DNA of 64,000 nucleotides. It comes from Zhengitettix transpicula. Lineage: Eukaryota > Arthropoda > Insecta > Orthoptera > Tetrigidae. Made by a program: the position numbers and the translations under genes. Within the stretch, counting starts at the first letter, position 1, and each line of letters begins with the position of its first letter. Under the pieces are notes generated by a model. That model worked only from the letters and a program-made list of their open reading frames with translations, made no database searches and was not told where the DNA came from. Below, piece after piece: positions 9,991 to 21,700 of the stretch. The stretch lies in contig JAYJMR010000105.1 in the NCBI GenBank assembly GCA_037074705.1, positions 33,049 through 97,048 on the forward strand, written 5' to 3'.

Positions 9991-12900
9991 CCCATATCTC
10001 ACGCAAAAAGACGCACATTCGGGAGAAAACAAGCAAAAAGTAAAAAAAAAAGTAAAACGCCTGTAGCTCTTTAACTGCTGCAGCTAGCGACCTGCGGGTG
10101 ACGTCATCGTCTTCAGCGGGAAAGCTTCCGTTTAATGATACACATAACTCACGCAAAAAGACGCACATTTGGAAGGAAACAAGCAGAAAGTGAAGAATAC
10201 AGAAAAAAGCCTCTAGGTCCTAAACAACTGCAGCTAGCGACCTGCGGGTGACGTCATCGTCTTCAGTGGGAAAGCTTCCATAGGATGAGACCCATAACTC
10301 AAGCGAAAAGACGCACATTTTGGAAAAAAAAAGAAAAAAAACAAACAGAAAAACGCCTGTAGCTCCTAAACGGAAGCAGCTAGCGAACTGCGGGTGATGG
10401 CATCGTCTTCAGCGGGAACACTTCCATATGATGAGAACCATAACTCACGCGAAAAGACCCACATTTGGGAGAAATCAAGCAAAAAGTGAAAAAAAAAGAA
10501 AAACGACTGTAGCTCTTTAACGGCTGCAGCTAGCGACCTGCGTGTGACGTCATCGTCTTCAGCGGGAAAGCTTCCGTTTAATGATACACATAACTCACGC
10601 AAAAAGACGCACATTTGGGGGGAAACAAGCAGAAAGTGAAAAATACAGGAAAACGTCTGTAGGTCCTAAACAACTGCAGCTAGCGACCTGCGGGTGACGT
10701 CATCGTCTTCAGTGGGAACGCTTCCATAGGATGATTCCAATAACTGACGCAAAAAGACGCACATTTGAGAGAAAACAAGCAAAAAGTGAAAAAAATAGAA
10801 AAACGCCTGTAACTTCTACACGGTTGCAGCTAGCGACCTGCGGGTGACATTATCGTCTTCAGGGGGAAAGCTTCCATAGGACGAGACCCATAAGTCAAGC
10901 GATTTGACGCACATTTGGGAAAAAACAAGTAAAAAAACCAACAGAAAAACGCATGTAGCTCCTAAACGGATGCAGTTAGCGACCTGCGGGTGACGCCATC
11001 GTCTTCAGCGGGAACGGTTCCATAGGTCGAGCCCCATTACTGACGCGAAAAGACGCAAATTTTGAAGAAAACAAGCAAAAAATTAAATAAACAGAAAAAG
11101 GCTTTAAGCTCCTAAACGGCTCCAGCTAGCGATTTGCGGGTGACTTCATTGTTTTCAGCGGGAACGCTTCCATAGGATGAGAACCATAACTCACGCGAAA
11201 AGACGCTCATTTGGGAGAAAACAAGCAAAAAGTAAAAAAACTGAAAAACGACTGTAGCTCCTAAACAGCTGCCGCTAGCGACCTTTGGGTGACGTCATCG
11301 TATTTAGCGGGAACACTTTCATAGGATTAGACCCATAACTCACGCGAAAATACGCACATTTGGGAGAAAACAAACAAAAAGTGAAAAAAAAGAACAACGC
11401 CTTTAGCTCGTAAACGGCTGCAGCTAGCGACCTGCGGGTGACGGCATCGTCTTCAGCAGGGACGCATTCATAGGATGAGACTCAAAACTCACGCGAAAAT
11501 ACGCACATTTGGGAGAAAACAAACAAAAAGTGAAAAAAAACGAACAACGCCATTAGCGCCTAAAGGGCTGCAGCTAGCGACCTGCGGGTGACGGCATCGT
11601 CTTCAGCGGGAACGCTTCCATAGGATGAGACCCATAACTCACGCAAAAAGACGCACGTTTGGGAGAAAAAAAGGAAAAAGTGAAAAAAACAGAAAAACGC
11701 CTTTTGCTCCTAAACGGCTCCAGCTAAAGATTTGCGGGTGACGTCATTGTCTTCAGATGGAACGCTTTCATAGGATGAGAGCCATAACTCACTCGAAATG
11801 ACACACATTTGGGAGAAATACTAGCAAAAAGTGAAAAAAAAACAGAAAAACGAATGTAGATCCTAAACGAATGCAGCTCGCGACCAGCGGGTGAAGTCAT
11901 CGTCTTCAGCGGGGACGCTTTTATAGGATGAGACCCTTAACTCACGCGAATTGACGCACATTTGGGAAAAAACAAGCAAAAAGTGAAAAATACAGAAAAA
12001 CGCATTAGTTTCTAAACAACTGCAGCTAGTGACCTGCGGGTGACGTCATCGTCTTCAGCAAGAACGCTTCCATAGGATGAGACCCATAACATACGCGAAA
12101 AGACGCACATTTGGGATATAACAATCAAAAAGTGAAATAAACAGAAAAACGCCTGTAGCTCCTAGAAAGCTGCAGCTAGCGACCTGCGGGTGACGCCATC
12201 GTCTTCAGCGAGAACGCTTTCATATGATGAGACCCATACCTTACACGAAAAACGCACATTTGGAAGAAAACAAGCAAAAAGGGAATAAAACAGAAAAACG
12301 CTTTTAGGTTCTAAACGGCTGCAGCTAGCGACCAGAGGGTGACGTCATCGCCTCAGCGGGAACGCTTCCATAGGATGAGACCAATAATTCACGCGAAAAA
12401 ACGCATATTTTAAAGAAAAGAAGAAAAAAGTGAAAAAAAACATAAAAACGCCTGTAGCTACTAAACGGCTGTAGCTAGCGACCTGCAGTGGACGTCATCG
12501 TCTTCAGCGCGGACGCTTCCATAGGATGAGACCCATAACTCACACGAAAAGACGCACATTTGGGAGAAAGCAAGCCAAAAGTAAAAAAAACAAAAAAACG
12601 CCTTTAGCTCCTAAACGGCTGCAACTAGCGACCTGTGGGTGACGTCATGGTCTTCAGCGGGGATGCTTCCATATGATGAGACCCAAAACGTACGCGATTA
12701 GACGCAGATTTGCAAGAAAAAAAGGAAAAAGTGAAAAAAACAGAAAAACGCTTGTAGCTCCTAAACGGCTGCAGGTAGCGACCTGTGGGCGACGGCATCG
12801 TATTCAGCGGGGACACTACCATAGGATGATATACACATAACTCACGCGAAAACACGCACATTTATGAGAAAACAAGTAAAAATTGAAAAAAACATTAAAA

Positions 12901-14584
12901 CACCTTAAGCTCTAAAACAGCTACAGCTAGCGTATTGCGGGTGACGGCATCGTCTTCAGCGGGAACGCTTCCTTAGGATGAGAATCATAACTCACGCAAA
13001 AAGACGCAGATTTGAGAGAAAACAAGCAAAGAGTGAATAAAACAGAAAAACGCCTGTAGCTCCTAAACGGCTGCAACTAGCGACATGCGGGTGACGTCAT
13101 GGTCTTCAGCGGGGACGCTTCCATATGATGAGACCCATAACTTACGCGAAAAGACGCACATTTGGAAGAAAACAAGCAAAAAGGGAATAAAACAGAAAAA
13201 CGCTTTTAGGTTGTAAACGGCTGCTGCTAGCGACCAGAGGGTGACGTCATCGCCTCAGCGGGAACGCTTCCATAGGATGAGACCCATAACTCACGCGTAT
13301 TTGGGAGAAAGCAAGCCAAAAGTAAAAAAAAACAAAAAAACGCTTTTAGCTCCTAAACGGCTGTAGCTAGCGACCTGCGGGTGACGTCAACGTCTTCTAA
13401 TAGAACGTTTTCGTAGAATTAGATCCATAACTCAAACGAAATGACGCCCATTTGGGAGAAAACAAGCAAAAAGTGAAAAATACAGAAAAACGCTTCAGCT
13501 ATTAAACTACTGCAGCTAGCGACCTGCGGGTGACCTCATCGTCTTCAGCGGGAACGCATCCATAGGATGAGATCCATAACTCACGCGATAAGACGCACAT
13601 TTGGAATAAAACAAGCAAAAAGTGAAAGAAACTGAAAAACGCTTGTAGCTCCTAAACGGCTGCAGGTAGCGACCTGTGGGCGACGGCATCGTCTTCAGCG
13701 GGGACGCTTCCATATGATGAGACCCAAAACTTACGCGAAAAGACGCACATTTGGAAGAAAACAAGCAAAAAGTGAAAAAAACAGAAAAACGCTTGTAGCT
13801 CCTAAACGGCTGCCGGTAGCGACCTGTGGGCGACGGCATCGTCTTCAGCGGGGACACTACAAAAGGATGTTACACATAACTACCGCGAAAAGACGCACAT
13901 TTATGAGAAAACAAGTAAAAATTGAAAAAAACAGAAAAACGCCTTAAGCTCCTAAACAGCTGCAGCAAGCGACCTGCGGGTGACGGCATCGTCTTCAGCG
14001 GAATAGCTTCCTTAGGATGAGACCCATAACTCACGCGAAAAGACGCACATTTGGGAGAAAAGAAGCAAAAGGTTAAAAAAAAAAAGAAAAACGCCTTTTG
14101 CTCCTAAGCGGCTGCAGCTAGCAACCTGCGGGTGACGGCATCGTCTTTAGCAGGGACGCTTCCATAGGATGCGACCCATAACTCACGCGAAAAGACGCAC
14201 CTTTGGGAGAAAACAAGCAAAAAGGGAATAAAACGGAAAAACGCCTTTAGGTTCCAAACGGCTGCAGCTATCGACCAGCGGGTGACGTCATCGCCTCAGC
14301 GGGAACGCTTCCATAGGATGAGACCCATAACACACAAAAAGACGCACCTTTGGTAGAAAACAAGCAAAAAGTGAATAAAACAGATAATCGCCTTTAGGTC
14401 CTAAACGGCTGCAGCTAGCGACCTGCGGGTGACGTCATCGCATCAGCGGGAACACTTCCATAGGATGAGACCCATAACTCACGCAAAAAGACGCACATTT
14501 GTGAGAAATTAAGCAAAAATTGAAAAAAAACAGAAAAACGCCTTAAGCTCCTAATCAGCTGCAGCTAGCGACCTGCGGGTGACG

Positions 14585-15600
14585 GCATCGTCTACAGCGG
14601 TGACGATTCCATATGATGAGACCCATAACTTACGCGAAAAGACGCACATTTGGAAGAAAACAAGCAAAAAGTGAAAAAAACAGAAAAACGCTTGTAGCTC
14701 CTAAACGGCTGCAGGTAGCGACCTGTGAGCGACGGCATCGTCTTCAGCGGGGACACTTCCATAGAATGATACCCATAACTAACGCGAAAAGACGCACATT
14801 TGGGAAAAAACATGCAAAAAGTGAAAAAAACTGAAAAACGCCTGTAGCTCCTAAACGACTGCAGCTAGCGACATGCGGGTGACGGAATCGTCTTCAGCAG
14901 GGTCGCTTACATTGATGAGACCCATAACTCACGCGAAAAGACGCACATTTGGGAGAAGACAAGCAAAAAGTGAAAAAAACAGAAAAACGGTTGTAGCTCC
15001 TAAACGGCTGCAGGTAGCGACCTGTGGGCGACGGCATCGTCTTCAGCGGGGACACTTTCATAGGATTATACCCATAACTCACGCGAAAAGACGCACATTT
15101 GTGAGAAAACAAGCAAAAATTGAAAATAACAGAAAAACGCCTTAAGCTCCTAATCAGCTGCAGCTAGCGACCTGCGGGTGACGGCATCGTCTACAGCGGT
15201 GACGATACCATATGATGAGACCCATAACTTACGCGAAAAAACGCACATATGGAAGAAAACAAGCAAAAAGTGAAAAAAACAGAAAAACACTTGTAGCTCC
15301 TAAACGGTTGCAGGTAGCGACCTGTGAGCGACGGCATCGTCTTCAGCGGGGACACTTCCATAGAATGATACCCATAACTAACGCGAAAAGACGCACATTT
15401 GGGAGAAAACAAGCAAAAGGTGAAAAAAACAGAAAAACGCCTGTAGCACCTAAACGACTGCAGCTAGCGACATGCGGGTGACGGTATCGTCTTCAGCAGG
15501 GTCGCTTACATCGATGAGACCCATAACTCACGCGAAAAGACGCACATTTGGGAGAAGACAAGCAAAAAGTGAAAAAAACAGAAAAACGCCTGTAGCTCCT
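14585..15600 (-). repeat. Four-monomer higher-order repeat in satellite B array 2
   Basis: The distinctive string CGTCTACAGCGGTGACGAT appears at about 14590 and about 15189, 599 bp apart (4 x 150). The next monomers follow in the same order: one with ACCTGTGAGCGACGG, one with GGGGACACTTCCATAGAATG, and one with AGCAGGGTCGCTTACAT. This marks two tandem copies of a four-monomer unit with several percent divergence. Confidence 0.85.
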
Positions 15601-15901
15601 AAACGACTGCAGCTAGCTACCTGCGGGTGACAGCATCGTCTTCAGCAGGGACGCTTCCATAGGATGAGACATATAACTCACGCGAAGAGACGCTCATTTG
15701 GGAGAAAACAAGCAAAAAGTGAAAAAAAACAGAAAAACGCCTTTAGCTTCTAAACTGCTGTAGCTAGAGACCTGCGGGTGACACCATCGTCTTCAGCGGG
15801 AACGTTTCTTTAGGATGAGACCCATAACTCACGCGAAAAGACGCACCTTTGGGAGAAAACAAGCAAAAAGAGAATAAAACGGAAAAACGCCTTTAAGTTC
15901 C

Positions 15902-17734
15902 AAACGGCTGCAGCTAGCGACCAGCGGGTGACGTCATCGCCTCAGCGAAAACGCTTCCATAGGATAAGACCCATAACACACGCCAAAAGACGCACATTTG
16001 GTAGAAAACTAGCAAAAAGTGAATAAAACAGAAAAACGCCTTTAAGTTCCAAACGGCTGCAGCTAGCGACCAGCGGGTGACGTCATCGCCTCAGCAGAAA
16101 CGCTTCCATAGGATGAGACCCATAACACACGCAAAAAGACGCACCTTTGGTAGAAAACTAGCAAAAAGTGAATAAAACAGAAAAACGCCTGTAGCTCCTA
16201 AACGGCTGCAGCTAGCGACCTGCGGGTGACGTCATGGTCTTCAGCGGGGACGATTCCATATGATGAGACCCATAACATACGCGAAAAGACGCACATTTGG
16301 AAGAAAACAAGCAAAAAGTGAAAAAAACTGAAAAACGCTTGTAGCTCCTAAACAGCTGCAGCTAGAGACCTGCGGGTGACACCATCGTCTTCAGCGGAAA
16401 CGTTTCTTTAGGATGAGACCCATAACTCACGCGAAAAGACGCACATTTGACAGAAAACAAGAAAAAGTGAAAAAAACAGAAAAACAACTGTAGCTCCTAA
16501 ACGGCTGTAGCTAGAGACCTGCGGGTGACACCATCGTCTTCAGCGGGAACGTTTCTTTAGGATGAGACCCATAACTCACGCGAAAAGACGCACCTTTGGT
16601 AGAAAACTAGCAAAAAGTGAATAAAACAGAAAAACGCCTGTAGCTACTAAACGGCTGCAGCTAGCGATCTGCAGGTGACGTAATCGTCTAAAGCGGGGAC
16701 CCTTCCATAGGATGAGACCCATAACTCACGGGAAAAGACGCACATTTGAGAGAAAAGAAGCCAAAAGTAAAAAAAACAACAAAAAAACGCCTTAAGCTCC
16801 TAAACGGCTGCAGCTAGCGACCAGCGGGTGACGTCATCGCCTCAGCGAAAACGCTTCCATAGGATAAGACCCATAACACACGCCAAAAGACGCACATTTG
16901 GTAGAAAACTAGCAAAAAGTGAATAAAACAGAAAAACGCCTTTAAGTTCCAAACGGCTGCAGCTAGCGACCAGCGGGTGACGTCATCGCCTCAGCAGAAA
17001 CGCTTTCATAGGATGAGACCCATAACACACGCAAAAAGACGCACCTTTGGTAGAAAACTAGCAAAAAGTGAATAAAACAGAAAAACGCCTGTAGCTCCTA
17101 AACGGCTGCAGCTAGCGACCTGCGGGTGACGTCATGGTCTTCAGCGGGGACGATTCCATATGATGAGACCCATAACATACGCGAAAAGACGCACATTTGG
17201 AAGAAAACAAGCAAAAAGTGAAAAAAACTGAAAAACGCTTGTAGCTCCTAAACAGCTGCAGCTAGAGACCTGCGGGTGACACCATCGTCTTCAGCGGAAA
17301 CGTTTCTTTAGGATGAGACCCATAACTCACGCGAAAAGACGCACATTTGACAGAAAACAAGAAAAAGTGAAAAAAACAGAAAAACAACTGTAGCTCCTAA
17401 ACGGCTGTAGCTAGAGACCTGCGGGTGACACCATCGTCTTCAGCGGGAACGTTTCTTTAGGATGAGACCCATAACTCACGCGAAAAGACGCACCTTTGGT
17501 AGAAAACTAGCAAAAAGTGAATAAAACAGAAAAACGCCTGTAGCTACTAAACGGCTGCAGCTAGCGATCTGCAGGTGACGTAATCGTCTAAAGCGGGGAC
17601 CCTTCCATAGGATGAGACCCATAACTCACGGGAAAAGACGCACATTTGAGAGAAAAGAAGCCAAAAGTAAAAAAAACAACAAAAAAACGCCTTAAGCTCC
17701 TAAACGGCTGCAGCTAGCGACCAGCGGGTGACGT
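15902..17734 (-). repeat. Nearly perfect 900 bp tandem duplication (6 B monomers)
   Basis: Bases 15902-16834 match 16802-17734 at a constant offset of exactly 900 bp, with a single difference seen by line-by-line comparison (C at 16106, T at 17006). The first base before the match and the base after it both differ. Neighbouring monomers elsewhere in this array differ by many percent, so this is either a very recent unequal crossover or an assembly duplication. The unit contains six B monomers, among them two with CAGCTAGAGACC or GTAGCTAGAGACC and GTTTCTTTAGG variants. Confidence 0.95.
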
Positions 17735-18513
17735 AATCGTCTTCATTGGGGACGCTTTCATTTGATGAGACACATAACTCACGCGAAAAGACGCACATTT
17801 GCGAGAAATTAAGCAAAAAGTGAAAAAAAAACCAGAAAAACGCCTGTATCACCTAAACGGCTGCAGCTTTAGACCTGCGGGTGAAGTCATTGTCTTCAAC
17901 GGGAACGCTTCCATAGGATGAGACCCATAACTGACGCGAAAAGACGCACATTTGGGAGAAAAGAAGCAAAAGGTTAAAAAAAAAAGAAAAACGCCTTTAG
18001 CTCCTAAACGGCTGCAGCTAGCAACCTGCGGGTGACGGCATCGTCTTCAGCAGGGACGCTTCCATAGGATGAGACCCATAACTCACGCGAAAAGACGCAC
18101 ATTTGACAGAAAACAAGCAAAAAGTGAAAAAAACAGAAAAACAACTGTAGCTCCTAAACGGCTGTAGCTAGAGACCTGCGGGTGACACCATCGTCTTCAG
18201 CGGGAACTTTTCTTTAGGATGAGACCCATAACTCACGCGAAAAGACGCACCTTTGGGAGAAAACAAGCAAAAAGAGAAAAAAACGGAAAAACGCCTTTAA
18301 GTTCCAAACGGCTGCAGCTAGCGACCAGCGGGTGACGTCATCGCCTCAGCGGGAACGCTTCCATAGGATGAGACCCATAACACACGCAAAAAGACGCACC
18401 TTTGGTAGAAAACTAGCAAAAAGTGAATAAAACAGAAAAACGCCTGTAGCTTCTAAACGGCTGCAGCTAGCGACCTGCGGGTGACGTCATGGTCTTCAGC
18501 GGGAACGATTCCA

Positions 18514-18713
18514 NNNNNNNNNNNNNNNNNNNNNNNNNNNNNNNNNNNNNNNNNNNNNNNNNNNNNNNNNNNNNNNNNNNNNNNNNNNNNNNNNNNNNNN
18601 NNNNNNNNNNNNNNNNNNNNNNNNNNNNNNNNNNNNNNNNNNNNNNNNNNNNNNNNNNNNNNNNNNNNNNNNNNNNNNNNNNNNNNNNNNNNNNNNNNNN
18701 NNNNNNNNNNNNN
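18514..18713. other. Assembly gap (200 N)
   Basis: An uninterrupted run of 200 N. The round size suggests a placeholder of unknown true length. It separates B array 2 (core on minus) from A array 3 (core also on minus), the only boundary in the window where core polarity does not flip. Translations that cross it are meaningless. Confidence 0.99.
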
Positions 18714-21700
18714 GAAAATACAGAAAAATGCCTGTAACTCCTAAACCATAAGAGATAGAGGGCTAAAAACACCGGATTCGTGTTCAGCAAGGTCGCTTCC
18801 TTCAGAAAAGTCACATCATTTTTTCTTTTTTTCACAATTTAAGAAAATACAGAAAAATGCCTGTAACTCCCTAACCGTAAGCGATAGAGAGCTAAAAACA
18901 CCGGATTCGTGTTTAGCAAGGTCGCTTCCTTAAGAAAATTCCCATCATTTTTCTTTTTTTCATCATTTTTCTTTTTTTCACAATTTTAGAAAATACAGAA
19001 AAATGCCTGTAACTCCTAAACCGTAAGAGATAGAGGGCCAAAACACCGGATTCGTGTTCAGCAAGGTCGCTTCCTTAAGAAAAGTCACATTATTTTTTCT
19101 TTTTTTTACAATTTTAGAAAATACAGAAAAATGCCTGTAACTCCCAAACCATAAGAGATAGAGGGCTAAAAACACCGGATTCGTGTTCAGCAAGGTCGCT
19201 TCCTTCAGAAAAGTCACATCATTTTTTCTTTATTTCACAATTTTAGAAAAGACAGAAAAATGCCTGTAACTCTTAAACCGTAAGAAAAAGAGGCTAAAAA
19301 CACCGGATTCGTGTTCAGCAAGGTCGCTTCCCTTAAGAAAAGTCACATCATTTTTTTTTTCACAATTTTAGAAAATACAGAAAAATGCCTGTAACTTCTA
19401 AACCGTAAGAGATAGAGGGCTAAAAACACCGGATTCGTGTTCAGCATGGTCGCTTCCTTAAGAAAAGTCACACATTTTTTCTTTTTTACACAATTTTAGA
19501 AAATACAGAAAAACGCCTGTTACTCTTAAACCGTAAGCGATAGAGGGCTAAAACACCGGATTCGTGTTCAGCAAGGTCGCTTCTTAAGAAAAGTCACATC
19601 ATTTTTTATTTTTTTCACAATTTTAGAAAATACAGAAAATGCCTGTAACTCCGAAACCGTAAGAGATAGAGGGCTAAGAACACCGGATTCGTGTTCAGCA
19701 AGGTCGCTTCCTTAAGAAAAGTCACATCATTTTTTATTTTTTTTCACAATTTTAGAAAATACAGAAAAATGCCTGTAACTAATAAACCGTAAGACATAGA
19801 GGGCTAAAAACACCGGATTCGTGTTCAGCAAGGTCGCTTCCTTAAGAAAATTCCATCATTTTTCTTTTTTCACAATTTTAGAAAATACAGAAAAATGCCT
19901 GTAACTCCTAAACCGTAAGAGATAGAGTGCCAAAAACACCGGATCGTGTTCAGCAAGGTCGCTTCCTTAAGAAAAGTCACATTATTTTTTCTTTTTTTAC
20001 AATTTTAGAAAATACAGAAAAATGCCTGTAACTCCCAAACCATAAGAGATAGAGGGCTAAAAACACCGGATTCGTGTTCAGCAAGGTCGCTTCCTTCAGA
20101 AAAGTCACATCATTTTTTCTTTATTTCACAATTTTAGAAAAGACAGAAAAATGCCTGTAGCTCCTAAACCGTAAGAAAAAGAGGGCTTAAAACACCGGAT
20201 TCGTGTTCAGCAAGGTCGCTTCCCTTAAGAAAAGTCACAACATTTTTTCTTTTTTACACAATTTTAGAAAATACAGAAAAACGCCTGTTACTCTTAAACC
20301 GTAAGCGATAGAGGGCTAAAAACACCGGATTCGTGTTCAGCAAGGTCGCTTCTTTACGAAAAGACACATCATTCTTTCTTTTTTCACAATTTTAGAAAAT
20401 ACAGAAAAATTCCTGTAACTCCTAAACTGTAAGCGATAGAGGGCTAAAAACACCGGATTCGTGTTCAGCAAGGTCGCTTCCTTAAGAAAAAACACATCAT
20501 TTTTTATTTTTTTCACAATTTTAGAAAATACAGAAAAATGCCTGTAACTCCTAAACCGTAAGAGATAGAGGGCTAAAAACACCGGATTAGTGTTCAGCAA
20601 GGTCGCTTCCTTAAGAAAAGTCAACATCATTTTTTCTTTTTTTCACAATTTAGAAAATACAGAAAAATGCCTGTAACTCCTAAACCGTAAGAGATAGAGG
20701 ACTAAAAACACCGGATTCGTGTTCAGCAAGGGTCGCTTCCTTAGGAAAAGTCACATCATTTTTTTTATATTTCACAATTTTAGAAATACAGAAATATGCC
20801 TGTAACTCCTAAACCGTAAGAGATAGAGGGCTAAAAACACCAGATTCGTGTTCAGAAAGGTCGCTTCCTTAAGAAAAGTCACACCATTTTTTCTTTTTTT
20901 CACAATTTTAGAAAATACAGAAAAATGCCTGTAACTCCCTAACCGTAAGCGATAGAGAGCTAAAAACACCGGATTCGTGTTCAGCAAGGTCGCTTCCTTA
21001 AGAAATTCACAGCATTTTTTCTTTTTTTCACAATTTTAGAAAATACAGAAAAATTCCTGTAACTCCTAAACTGTAAGCGATAGAGGGCTAAAAACACCAG
21101 ATTCGTGTTCAGCAAGGTCGCTTCCTAAGAAAAAACACATCATTTTTTCTTTTTTTCACAATTTAAGAAAATACAGAAAAATGCCTGTAACTCCCTAACC
21201 GTAAGCGATAGAGAGCTAAAAACACCGGATTCGTGTTTAGCAAGGTCGTTTCCTTAAGAAAATTCCCATCATTTTTCTTTTTTTCACAATTTTAGAAAAT
21301 TCAGAAAAATGCCTGTAACTCCTAAACCGTAAGAGATAGAGGGCCAAAACACCGGATTCGTGTTCAGCAAGGTCGCTTCCTTAAGAAAAGTCACATTATT
21401 TTTCTTTTTTTTACAATTTTAGAAAATACAGAAAAATGCCTGTAACTCCCAAACCATAAGAGATAGGGGGCTAAAAACACCGGATTCGTGTTCAGCAAGG
21501 TCGCTTCCTTCAGAAAAGTCACATCATTTTTTCTTGATTTCACAATTTTAGAAAAGACAGAAAAATGCCTGTAACTCCTAAACCGTAAGAAAAAGAGGGC
21601 TAAAAACACCGGATTCGTGTTCAGCAAGGTCGCTTCCCTTAAGAAAAGTCACATCATTTTTTTTTTCACAATTTTAGAAAATACAGAAAAATGCCTGTAA

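Larger units (their letters stand above)
9979..18513 (-). repeat. Satellite B array 2, running into the assembly gap
   Basis: About 57 monomers of roughly 150 bp, same orientation as B array 1. The first kilobase repeats the monomer order of array 1 with three extra monomers (about 10427-10875). From about 12000 a variant with CGACCAGCGGGTGACG and CATCGCCTCAGC (shortened by loss of T and T in CGTCTTCAGC) becomes common. One monomer near 13297 lacks about 12 bp of the GCGAAAAGACGCACATTTGG segment. The array ends in the middle of a monomer at the N run. Confidence 0.96.

Noticed and set aside
18467..18835. Open frames crossing the N run
   Set aside because: They exist only because N codons are read as unknown residues.
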